Origin: Candidatus Omnitrophota bacterium
Lineage (GTDB): Bacteria > Omnitrophota > Gorgyraeia > Aquiviventales > Aquiviventaceae
DNA length: 10,073 nt
Assembly (NCBI GenBank): GCA_016206675.1
Contig: JACQRD010000054.1
Span: 1-10,073 of the forward strand
Direction of reading: 5' to 3'
The notes under the pieces are model-generated. The model saw only the letters and a program-made list of their open reading frames with translations. It searched no databases and was not told the DNA's origin. A program made the translations under genes and the position numbers. Positions 1 through 6,317 of the stretch are shown here, one piece after another (the stretch's first letter is position 1; each line of letters opens with the position of its first letter).

Positions 1-362
1 CCGCCGGTAAGGATCAGCGCGCCGGCGATCGTCCAGTACGCCAAGGCGAGCTCCTTCACGTTGAGGGGATCGGCGGCATGGCGGATGAACGCCGCCACCG
101 TCATGGTGGCAAACACGAAGGCGGCCGCGATCCGGGTCTGGAAGCCGAGTGCCACGCAGAGGCCGCCGAGAAATTCCGACAGGGCCGCCGCCCACGCAAA
201 AACCATCGGCAGCGGAAATCCCATCTCGGCGATCCCTTCGGCGAATTTCTCCAGGTAGCCGCCAAAGATCTTGCCGTAGCCATGATAGGCGATGCCCGCC
301 CCCATCAGGATCCGCAACCACAATAACCCGAGTGCCGCCTGCGTGCCGCTGACGTTGCTCAT
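1..362 (-). CDS. DoxX family integral membrane protein (3' end beyond window)
   Basis: Reading the minus strand from ATG at 362 gives about 120 codons with no stop, running off the left edge. The product is a hydrophobic multi-helix protein. An N-terminal helix holds LWLRILMGAGIAYHGYGKIF; then come a short loop (FAEGIAEMGFPLP), a helix with the segment AALSEFLGGLCVALGF, and a third and start of a fourth helix. The RILMG...HG..K.FGG...F...GFP......A...EF.GGL..ALG..TR pattern is typical of the DoxX/DUF417-like family (usually 130-150 aa). These are small inner-membrane proteins linked to quinone or redox and thiol-stress functions, but often of unknown role. Two ATG codons are adjacent (363-365 and 360-362). 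The GGGAGGG at 366-372 abuts the first, so the second has the more usable spacing. The gene is divergent from the heparinase-like gene, with a gap of about 60 bases. The family call is firm; the exact function is not. Confidence 0.85.
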   Translation of the reverse strand, partial: MSNVSGTQAALGLLWLRILMGAGIAYHGYGKIFGGYLEKFAEGIAEMGFPLPMVFAWAAALSEFLGGLCVALGFQTRIAAAFVFATMTVAAFIRHAADPLNVKELALAYWTIAGALILTG

Positions 363-426
363 CATCCCTCCCGCAAATAATCCTCCCGCCGCGCTTGTTC
401 CGAGCGTAGGATAACATGCATCGTTC
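363..426. promoter_or_regulatory. Divergent intergenic region between doxX-like and heparinase-like genes
   Basis: This gap of about 60 bases must carry the 5' signals of both divergent genes unless the promoters lie inside coding sequence. On the minus strand it has a clear GGGAGGG Shine-Dalgarno at 366-372 and a second GGAGGA at 381-386, which is too far from the start to serve it. On the plus strand only a weak AGGA (408-411) sits 15 bases ahead of the ATG at 427. AT-rich patches at 375-382 and 410-416 could contribute -10 elements, but I found no pair with good -35 spacing. Confidence 0.35.
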
Positions 427-2862
427 ATGTCACCTAGCGTCAAACAGCGCCCTCGCGCCACCCGCCGGACACAGAGTCGTGTCCAGCACAACGATCAATG
501 GCTCGGTGACGCACGCATTGTGCTGATCCCACTGGCCGTCGGGCTGCTGGCGGCGGCGGGGATGGTCGCACGCGAAGCGTGGGCGCTATGGCAGGCAGGC
601 GAGTACGGCCGCCAGCACCTGGCGATCATCGGCCCGTACATCGCGTGGCGCGCCATCGGCCAGGCGGCGCTCTGGTCTGGGCCGGCGGCCGCGATGATCG
701 CGTTTTTCCTGCTGCACTTGCCAGCGGCGCGGTGGCTCGACCGCTGGCTGCTGGCCGCTTCGGTTGTCGTGCTCGCAGCCGCCATCGCAGCGGGCGGCTG
801 GCTCAGCCTGCGCCTTCGTGCGCCGGTGGACCGGCTGCATTCCGCCCTCACGCTTTCGGACGAAGCGTTTCTCCACCTGTTCGATCTCTCAGGCGCTGGA
901 CTGAAGCCGGTGCGCGAGGCGCTGGTACAGGGCCGTATCGCCGATGCCCGGCAACAACTGCTGGCGTACTACCGCAAGAAGTTCTCCGGCGCCCTGCCAG
1001 TCCAGCCTCAGGCTGCGTGGGATGAGACGCTCGAAAGCGCCGATGCGGCGCTGGCGCACCGGTTCACCACGCGAGGCATCACCCGGACGTTGGACGAAAA
1101 CATCGACTGGAGCCATGGGTTCAAAGAGAACCGTGAGTGGACCCGCTTCCTGAATCGCCTCGCCTGGTGGCCCGACCTGCTGCGCGCTGCCCAGCAGACC
1201 GGCCAGGCTCGCTACGCAGAGGAGTTCACCTGGCAACTGGCCGACTGGCTGCAGGACAATCCGCTGCCTCGTTGGAAGAATGAAGCGCATCCGGCGTGGG
1301 TGCTCATCGGCGCCGGCCGGCGGCTGCGGGATACGTGGATCGAAAGCTTTCAGCTCGCATTGGCCACGCCCGGCATCCCGGAGCAGGTACCGTGGGATCT
1401 GCTGCGCAGCCTGCACGACCACGCGCAATACCTCACCTCCTTCCGCACCCACTTCAATCACTTGCTGGTGGAAAGCAGCGGACTGCTGACGGCGGCCACC
1501 GCCTTTCCGGAATTCGCCCGCGCCGCCACATGGCGGTCGGTCGCCTTGGATCGATTCGCCGCGCAGCTGGAGGAGCAAATCTATGCTGACGGCGGCCATG
1601 CGGAGCTGACGTTCAGCTATCACCTGCTCTGCCTGGAGCACTTCATCTTCCCCCTGCGGCTTGACGGGGCAGCACTCCTGCAGCGCGCGCCGGCGTATCT
1701 CTCGCACCTCAACTCGATGATCGACTTCCTGCTGCTGACGCGCAAGCCGGATGGCCGCGTGCCGCTCATCAACGACACCAATGATGAATCGACCCGGTCC
1801 CTGTTGCAGCACCTGCTTGCGTTTGCCGACCGGGACGATCTGCGCTTTGCCGCCACTGACGGGGCGCAGGGCAGCCCCCCGGCTCGCACCTCGGCGGCCT
1901 TCCCCCTCACGGGCTACTACGTCATGCGCAGCGACTGGACGTCGAAGGCGCGCTACCTGATCTTCGATGCGGGCGGCTACGGCGGCTTTCATGGCCATGA
2001 GGACAAACTCGGCTTCGAGCTGAGCGCCTTCGGCACCGACATGCTCATTGACAGCGGCGCGTACGCCTACACCGGCGATCCGGCCTACCGCGCCTACTTC
2101 GTCAGCAGCCGGGCGCACAACATCCTGCTGGTCGACGGCCTCGGACAGAACCGCTACCGCCTGGCCCGCTACAAGCTGGCAGCACCCGCTCATGCGGTTG
2201 GCACGCTGCCGCAGGCGCGCTGGAGCAGCACGGACGCGTATGACTACGCGGCCGGCACCTATGACGAAGGCTACTCGCCAATGGGGCCGGCGGGTCGGGG
2301 CGCGAAGACGGCGGAGATGTCCATCACGCACACGCGCCGCATGCTCTTTGTGAAGCCGGACTACTGGGTGGTGCAGGACGCGGTGGCGGGCTCAGGCGAG
2401 CATGAGGTGGTACAGCTGTGGCATCTGCGGCCTGAAGCGAAGGTGCGCGTGGAGGATGGCGTGGTGCGCGCGCGATTTCCCAACGGCGCCTCGCTGCAGC
2501 TGCTGACGGACGGCGCGCCGGAAACGTCAGTGATCAGCGGCTCAACGGAGCCGATTCAAGGCTGGGTGGCCACCGCCTACGGAGAGAAAACCGAAGCGCC
2601 GGTCGTCGTTGTGACGCGGAGGGTCACGCTGCCGGCGACGCTCATGACGGTGCTCGCCCCGGCGCCAGGCGCTCCGCCGCCGCTGCGCTTCTCGCTTAGT
2701 CGCCAGGGTGAAACCGCCGTGGCCGAGCTGCGCTGGTCCAAAGCAACCGACACGCTCGCCTTCAGCGAGGGCGAGCTCCCGCCCGGCGCGCCGGCTGTGA
2801 CCTTTCGCCGCGTCGATGCGCGCGGCAACCTGCAGCGCGACTTCTCCCTCGACCGCTTCTAG
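427..2862 (+). CDS. Membrane-anchored heparinase II/III-family polysaccharide lyase
   Basis: 811 aa. The basic N-terminus (residues 8-18) is followed by three hydrophobic segments at about 31-50, 70-98 and 106-127. With a cytoplasmic N-terminus this places the rest of the protein in the periplasm. Residues ~140-430 resemble the alpha-helical toroid of heparinase/alginate lyases (NHLLVESSGLL at 344-354, FSYHLLCLEHF at 396-406). Residues ~495-720 match the beta-sandwich heparinase II/III domain (PF07940-like): GGYGGFHGHEDKLGFELSAF at 517-536, IDSGAY at 541-546 and SRAHNILLVDG at 561-571. By analogy with Pedobacter heparinase II, candidate catalytic residues are H345, Y398 and H522, and candidate metal ligands are H524, D543 and H564. 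This assignment is inferred from motif order, not alignment. Beta-elimination of a uronic-acid-containing polysaccharide is the family reaction; the substrate is unknown. No glycosyltransferase or export genes are adjacent, so an exopolysaccharide role cannot be read from context. The start lacks a strong RBS. The stop TAG overlaps the stop of the convergent hydrolase. Confidence 0.88.
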   Translation: MSPSVKQRPRATRRTQSRVQHNDQWLGDARIVLIPLAVGLLAAAGMVAREAWALWQAGEYGRQHLAIIGPYIAWRAIGQAALWSGPAAAMIAFFLLHLPAARWLDRWLLAASVVVLAAAIAAGGWLSLRLRAPVDRLHSALTLSDEAFLHLFDLSGAGLKPVREALVQGRIADARQQLLAYYRKKFSGALPVQPQAAWDETLESADAALAHRFTTRGITRTLDENIDWSHGFKENREWTRFLNRLAWWPDLLRAAQQTGQARYAEEFTWQLADWLQDNPLPRWKNEAHPAWVLIGAGRRLRDTWIESFQLALATPGIPEQVPWDLLRSLHDHAQYLTSFRTHFNHLLVESSGLLTAATAFPEFARAATWRSVALDRFAAQLEEQIYADGGHAELTFSYHLLCLEHFIFPLRLDGAALLQRAPAYLSHLNSMIDFLLLTRKPDGRVPLINDTNDESTRSLLQHLLAFADRDDLRFAATDGAQGSPPARTSAAFPLTGYYVMRSDWTSKARYLIFDAGGYGGFHGHEDKLGFELSAFGTDMLIDSGAYAYTGDPAYRAYFVSSRAHNILLVDGLGQNRYRLARYKLAAPAHAVGTLPQARWSSTDAYDYAAGTYDEGYSPMGPAGRGAKTAEMSITHTRRMLFVKPDYWVVQDAVAGSGEHEVVQLWHLRPEAKVRVEDGVVRARFPNGASLQLLTDGAPETSVISGSTEPIQGWVATAYGEKTEAPVVVVTRRVTLPATLMTVLAPAPGAPPPLRFSLSRQGETAVAELRWSKATDTLAFSEGELPPGAPAVTFRRVDARGNLQRDFSLDRF

Positions 2863-3599
2863 CCGCCGACAGGAAAAACCTCTTGCTCCCAGTGGCGAAC
2901 CAGACCCAGGAATCCTTCTGGATCGTCGCGGAATAAGATTTCGGCGTGGCCACCGGCTTGAACGACGTGCAAGCGCTTTGGCTCATGGGCGGCGGCGAAG
3001 AGCCGGCGTCCATGTTCTACACCGACAATGGTATCCGCGGCGCCGTGAATGATCAGAACCGGTAGACCCCCAAGCGTCGCAATCGACTCGACAGGACGCT
3101 GCTTTGGAAGAAGCGGGTTGCCCGGCCGGCAGCCCATGCCAGGTCCCAAGCTCTCCAGGCCCGTCCGGATGGCCGCCAGCGTCCAGAATTGAAACTCGAT
3201 ATCTTCAAAGGCCGCCGGGGCGCTGACCGCGATGAGCCCTTTCACCACATCGCGGTGCCGCCCCACGGTGTTGATTGCCACGGCTCCACCCAGCGAAAAA
3301 CCCATAACGGTACATGAGGCATAACGTTGCCCTCCCCATGCCAGCACCGCATCCAGCTCGGCGCCTTCACGGGCGGAGAAGGTAAACCAGCCGCTCGAGC
3401 CGCCATGGCCGCGAAAATCCAGGCTGATGACGTCGTGTTGCTCGGCAAGCGCCGCGGTGAGCTGACGGAAAACCCTCGTGGTGCGGCTCTGAAAAAACCC
3501 ATGGCAAACCACTACCACATGCGACCGGCCGCCAGCATACTGGTCAAAGGCGACGCGGATCCCGTCATGCGTCGTGACCGCGTGAACCGACGGGGTCAT
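2859..3599 (-). CDS. Alpha/beta hydrolase (serine hydrolase superfamily)
   Basis: 246 aa from ATG at 3599. The full fold signature is present: oxyanion-loop HGF (33-35), DFRGHGGSSG (61-70), nucleophile elbow GFSLGG with Ser102, acidic residue Asp189 in HGAADTIV, and His218 in AGGHAE. It belongs to the AB_hydrolase_1 / Hydrolase_4 type (lysophospholipase/esterase-like). There is no signal peptide, so it is probably cytoplasmic. The substrate cannot be told. The reading frame stays open upstream to 3809, but that extension lies inside the neighbouring DUF2339 frame and has no family similarity. The ATG at 3599 instead forms an ATGA overlap with the upstream stop, which argues for translational coupling and decides the start. 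No independent Shine-Dalgarno is visible. It converges on the heparinase-like gene, sharing the CTAG at 2859-2862. Confidence 0.85.
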   Translation of the reverse strand: MTPSVHAVTTHDGIRVAFDQYAGGRSHVVVVCHGFFQSRTTRVFRQLTAALAEQHDVISLDFRGHGGSSGWFTFSAREGAELDAVLAWGGQRYASCTVMGFSLGGAVAINTVGRHRDVVKGLIAVSAPAAFEDIEFQFWTLAAIRTGLESLGPGMGCRPGNPLLPKQRPVESIATLGGLPVLIIHGAADTIVGVEHGRRLFAAAHEPKRLHVVQAGGHAEILFRDDPEGFLGLVRHWEQEVFPVGG

Positions 3600-3991
3600 G
3601 CGTCCGCGCGGTCTTCGCTGCGATGCTGTTGCGACTTTGCCTCCCACTTCGCGTACGCATAGGAAGCCGCGAGCAGCACGCATCCCGCCGCGATAAATGA
3701 GAGGATGCGGTAAATCGTTTCGGCGCCGGCCATGTCCACAAAGAGGATTTTTAGGATGAGCGCCCCGAAGACCCCCAACCCACACACGCGGAAGAGGCGA
3801 TCCCGCCACAGAAACCCAATACCCACCAAACCCAGCCCCTCAAAGCTCAGGGCCACCGATAACCAATGACGGCGCACCTCCGACCATAATAACCCCGTCA
3901 ACCTAGCCGGCGGCCGCAAGGACGTGAACGTGAAGGTGCCGGCCAGGTTCAATCTCCTCGTGATGGTCACCCCGACCATCATCCGCGACAC
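3596..3991 (-). pseudogene. DUF2339-family membrane protein, C-terminal remnant
   Basis: The frame is open from just after the msrB stop (GTG at 3991) to 3596, 131 aa. Only residues ~34 to 118 look like a protein family: LLWSEVRRHWLSVALSFEGL, GFLWRDRLFRVCGLGVFGAL, LKILFVDMAGAETIYRILSF, then a last helix ending SYAYAKWE. This is the pattern of the extreme C-terminus of DUF2339 (PF10101) proteins, polytopic membrane proteins usually of 600-1000 aa. The first 33 residues look non-native (RRLNLAGTFTFTSLRPPARL). The same bases read better on the plus strand as a secretin tail. The gene is therefore most likely 5'-truncated at about 3890. Its stop overlaps the start of the hydrolase by 4 bases, suggesting the intact parent was an operon DUF2339-hydrolase. 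A residual short membrane protein could still be made from an internal GTG (E-V-R-R). Confidence 0.6.
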
Positions 3992-4007
3992 CGGCGAGGA
4001 TCTCTAA
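3870..4007 (+). pseudogene. Secretin-type (GspD/PilQ-like) C-terminal fragment
   Basis: The plus-strand frame ending in TAA at 4005-4007 is open from 3870, with no start codon in a sensible place. From about 3891 it reads NPVNLAGGRKDVNVKVPARF followed by NLLVMVTPTIIRDTGEDL. The NLLV-x-VTPTIIRD ending is what the last beta strands of type II/III secretion and type IV pilus secretins look like. Codons are strongly G/C-ending here (GTG, GTC, ACC, ATC, CGC, GAC), unlike the antisense frame. The preceding hundreds of residues of a secretin are missing. The reading runs into a TGA at 3867-3869, and the flanking sequence is the DUF2339 remnant on the other strand. Its stop overlaps the msrB stop (CTAA at 4004-4007). 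The identification rests on ~37 residues and is an inference. Confidence 0.45.
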
Positions 4008-4588
4008 GGTGCCTTGTTAAACAGCGCGCGGTATTGGCCGTAGCCTTCCTTTTCCAGCTCTGCCAGCGGGATAAAGCGCAGGGCGGCGGAGTTGATGCAG
4101 TAGCGCTGCCCGGTGGGGCCGGGGCCGTCATCGAAGACGTGGCCGAGATGCGAGTCGGCTCCCTTTGAGCGCACTTCGGTGCGGGCCATGCCGTGGCTGC
4201 CATCCGTCTTCGCAACAACCGCCTCCGCCTTCACTGGCTTGGTGAAGCTCGGCCATCCGGTGCCGGAGTCGAATTTGTCCAGCGAGGCGAAGAGCGGCTC
4301 CCCGCTGACGACATCGACGTACAAGCCGGGCTCTTTGTTGTTCCAGTAGGCGTTGGCGAAGGGCGCCTCGGTGCCGTTCTGCCGCACAATGCGGTACTGC
4401 TCGGGGCTGAGCCGCTTGCGCAGTTCGGCATCGTTCACCGGCAGGGCGCCCTGCGCGCCGTCCTTCACGCTCTTCTTCTCAGGCTGGATCATCGATGCCT
4501 CCTCATTGGCCCGCAACCGATACGCCACCCCACCGAGTGCTGCGACGACGGCGAGGCCTGCGACGGCGTGCGCCGGTTTCCACCGCAT
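4004..4588 (-). CDS. msrB: Peptide-methionine (R)-S-oxide reductase MsrB, membrane-anchored, single-cysteine
   Basis: 194 aa. An N-terminal hydrophobic segment (about 7-24, AHAVAGLAVVAALGGVAY) lacks a clear cleavage site and probably anchors the protein facing the periplasm. The SelR/MsrB domain spans about 53-190: YWNNKEPGLYVDVVSGEPLF (81-100), SGTGWPSF (108-115), ADSHLGHVFDDGP (145-157) and RYCINSAALRF (162-172). Cys164 is the catalytic residue, with His147, His150 and Asn166 as expected pocket residues. The enzyme reduces methionine-R-sulfoxide. The two CxxC zinc sites of many MsrBs are absent (positions hold D/S), and the usual resolving Cys in SGCGWPSF is Thr110. Cys164 is the only cysteine in the protein. 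The start is supported by AGGAG at 4597-4601, 8 bases ahead of ATG. It lies 62 bases after tamB on the same strand, so co-transcription is possible. Confidence 0.95.
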   Translation of the reverse strand: MRWKPAHAVAGLAVVAALGGVAYRLRANEEASMIQPEKKSVKDGAQGALPVNDAELRKRLSPEQYRIVRQNGTEAPFANAYWNNKEPGLYVDVVSGEPLFASLDKFDSGTGWPSFTKPVKAEAVVAKTDGSHGMARTEVRSKGADSHLGHVFDDGPGPTGQRYCINSAALRFIPLAELEKEGYGQYRALFNKAP

Positions 4589-4650
4589 GAACGGAACTCC
4601 TCTCCTGTGATCCGCTGATTCGTCGGCCGGCCCCTGACAGCCTTACACTC

Positions 4651-6213
4651 TTAGAAACGCCGCTTGACTTTCAGCAGGATCGTATCGTCGGTGGCCGGCA
4701 GGGATGGCGTCGTCCCCGACGAGGCGGCCTCTGTCGTCGTCTTCGGCTCAAGCGGGGTGCGCTCGCCCTCCACCCGAATGGAAGTGCGATCCGTCACCTG
4801 ATACTCGGCGCCTAGCTTCATGGGCATCGACGGCGCGGCCTCCCGCGGGGCGGAAGGCTGCGTGGCGTCGCGGCTTGTGTTGCGCTGGGTCGGGTCGACC
4901 TGCACATCGAGCGTCATGCGGTCGGCAAAGGTCGTTTGCGCGCCCACCAAATTACGCTCCGGATCCTGCGTAATCGCAAAATCGGTGATCCCGAAGGCCC
5001 GGGCCATCCGGTTGCCCACCCCTCCGAAGAAGGCGTAATCGATAAAGTCCGTCGCCAGCTCGGAGGAGAGTGCGCCTCCTTCCAGCGCCGCCCTCGCCCC
5101 ATACCAGCTCTTGCCGGTCACCAGCATCGCCAGCAGCGTGTCCTGCGCCAGGGGTGGTTCCGATGTCAGCGTCAGCTTCGGGGTACGCGCCGTCCCGGTC
5201 AGCGCCAAAGAAATGGTCGTCGTCCCGACGGTGGAGCGGCCCTTCAGCTCCAGCTGCGGCGCGAACGGATCGCCGGTAAACCGCACCGCGCTGGGCTGCG
5301 CGAGGATAGTGATCTGTTTGGCGGTGAGCGTCCCGCCCCAGCCGAGGAGCTCTCCCTCCAGGGACCGTCGAGCCGGCTGGGCTCGAAGGCGCACGATGCC
5401 GGCGGTATTCGCCAGCACCGCGCTGCTACGGGCGAGCCGCTCCGACTGAAACGTCCCGTTGAAGGTCCAGTCGTTGTCCTCTTCGCTGATGGTCAGATCC
5501 AGGTTATTGAGTGCTCCCTGCACCGGGGCCAGAAACCCGCCCGGTGCGCCGATGTTCCAAACGAAGGGCTGGATGTCCAGCGCTTTGGCAAACACGCGCG
5601 CCTCAACCCGTCCCTGATGCCGCTGGCCGAAAAACACCACCGGATCCGCTTGAGCCAGGCGGAGTCGGCCGTTATAGACGCTGCGCAACTGCTGCCACCC
5701 CACCGGCCAGTCGCTGTCAAGCTGCTGCACATCGATCATGTTGCCCGGCGGCAATCGACGCGCATGAAGGAAGCGCACCTCCTGAAAGGTGATCCCGCCC
5801 AGCACGCTGCCCTGCGCGGCGGCGGCGGTAATCTCTTCGGCCAGCGGGCTGCCGGTCAACCGCAGAGTGCGCCCGGAAAAAGCCGGCCCCTGCGCCCGCC
5901 AGGCGAGCAGGGCTGCCATGCGCGCCTCGGCGATCTCCAGGCGGCTGTCAGGGTATCGCGCCAACGGAGCCGGGATGCGGATGTCGATGGCCGTAAAACC
6001 GCTCAGGATATTGCCGTCCACGCGTCCAATGGTGATGCGGCGCAACCCCACCGTCTGGGCTAACACCAACTGGGTCAGCCCCCCGGCGGCCTGCGCGGTC
6101 AACAGCAGATAGGCCGCAACTGCCGCCAGCAGGAGGGTCGTACCGCCCAGTGACAGCCTGAACGCGCACGCGATGCGCCAACTCCGTCGATACGGCAGGA
6201 CTTCCGTCGTCAT
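4651..6213 (-). CDS. tamB: Short TamB-like (DUF490/translocation-assembly module) protein
   Basis: 520 aa from ATG at 6213. One N-terminal membrane segment (about 20-40, LSLGGTTLLLAAVAAYLLLT) is followed by beta-rich sequence of repeated short strands. This starts AsmA-like (RRITIGRVDGNILSGFTAID) and ends in a TamB_C-type region: ALTGTARTPKLTLTSEPPLA, then DTLLAMLVTGKS, FGITDFAI, NLVGAQTTFADRMTLDVQVD, KLGAEYQVTDRTSIRVEGE and a final LLKVKRRF. The terminal Phe and the TPxLxLxSxPxLxxDxxLAxLxxG signature are characteristic. TamB spans the periplasm as a hydrophobic-groove bridge for lipid or protein transport to the outer membrane. E. coli TamB is about 1260 aa, so this one is less than half as long. 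No TamA/BamA gene is adjacent. An earlier ATG at 6273 is in frame but overlaps the hairpin at 6257-6290 and adds a non-signal-like stretch, so 6213 is preferred. No Shine-Dalgarno precedes it. Confidence 0.75.
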   Translation of the reverse strand: MTTEVLPYRRSWRIACAFRLSLGGTTLLLAAVAAYLLLTAQAAGGLTQLVLAQTVGLRRITIGRVDGNILSGFTAIDIRIPAPLARYPDSRLEIAEARMAALLAWRAQGPAFSGRTLRLTGSPLAEEITAAAAQGSVLGGITFQEVRFLHARRLPPGNMIDVQQLDSDWPVGWQQLRSVYNGRLRLAQADPVVFFGQRHQGRVEARVFAKALDIQPFVWNIGAPGGFLAPVQGALNNLDLTISEEDNDWTFNGTFQSERLARSSAVLANTAGIVRLRAQPARRSLEGELLGWGGTLTAKQITILAQPSAVRFTGDPFAPQLELKGRSTVGTTTISLALTGTARTPKLTLTSEPPLAQDTLLAMLVTGKSWYGARAALEGGALSSELATDFIDYAFFGGVGNRMARAFGITDFAITQDPERNLVGAQTTFADRMTLDVQVDPTQRNTSRDATQPSAPREAAPSMPMKLGAEYQVTDRTSIRVEGERTPLEPKTTTEAASSGTTPSLPATDDTILLKVKRRF

Positions 6214-6219
6214 GGTTCC

Positions 6220-6225
6220 ATTGTA
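6220..6225 (-). promoter_or_regulatory. Candidate -10 element (TACAAT) for a leaderless tamB transcript
   Basis: On the minus strand TACAAT lies 6 bases before the ATG at 6213, so transcription would begin at or next to the start codon. This fits the lack of a ribosome binding site there. No convincing -35 hexamer is found at 16-18 bases spacing (the best candidate is TGGTGC), which keeps confidence low. Confidence 0.3.
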
Positions 6226-6256
6226 GCGCGTGAGCTCGGAAGGCACCACGAACATG

Positions 6257-6290
6257 CAGCCCCTCCCCGCCACACGGCAGAGAGGGGCTG
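6257..6290 (-). terminator. Hairpin downstream of the DUF1059 gene, possible terminator
   Basis: CAGCCCCTC (6257-6265) and GAGGGGCTG (6282-6290) form a perfect 9-bp stem. A second small GCC/GGC stem and a GTGT loop can form within the loop on the minus strand. It starts 28 bases after the DUF1059 stop. The sequence after it on the minus strand (CATGTTCGTGG) has no U-run, so intrinsic termination would be weak. It may instead act as a 3' stabilising structure or separate the DUF1059 and tamB units. Confidence 0.55.
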
Positions 6291-6317
6291 TTGGAACGCC
6301 CGCGTGAACGAATCAGG

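Noticed and set aside
889..2331. Long minus-strand open frame (480 codons) antisense to the heparinase-like gene
   Set aside because: The product is Arg/Gln/Val-rich low-complexity with no family motif, and it is the mirror of a gene with clear catalytic motifs; a GC-rich shadow frame.
3600..3809. N-terminal extension of the alpha/beta hydrolase up to 3809
   Set aside because: It lies within the DUF2339 frame, has no similarity to hydrolases, and the ATGA coupling at 3596-3599 gives a natural start.
4624..4636. GGCCGGCC palindrome between tamB and msrB as a terminator
   Set aside because: The stem is only a self-complementary 8-mer with no loop and no following T-run on either strand.
4936..6063. 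Plus-strand open frame of 375 codons opposite tamB
   Set aside because: Composition (Arg, Gln, His, Pro rich) and lack of domains mark it as antisense shadow; the minus strand has a membrane anchor and TamB_C motifs.
6214..6273. tamB start at 6273
   Set aside because: It would place the start codon inside the 9-bp hairpin after the DUF1059 gene and adds 20 residues that do not look like part of a signal anchor.
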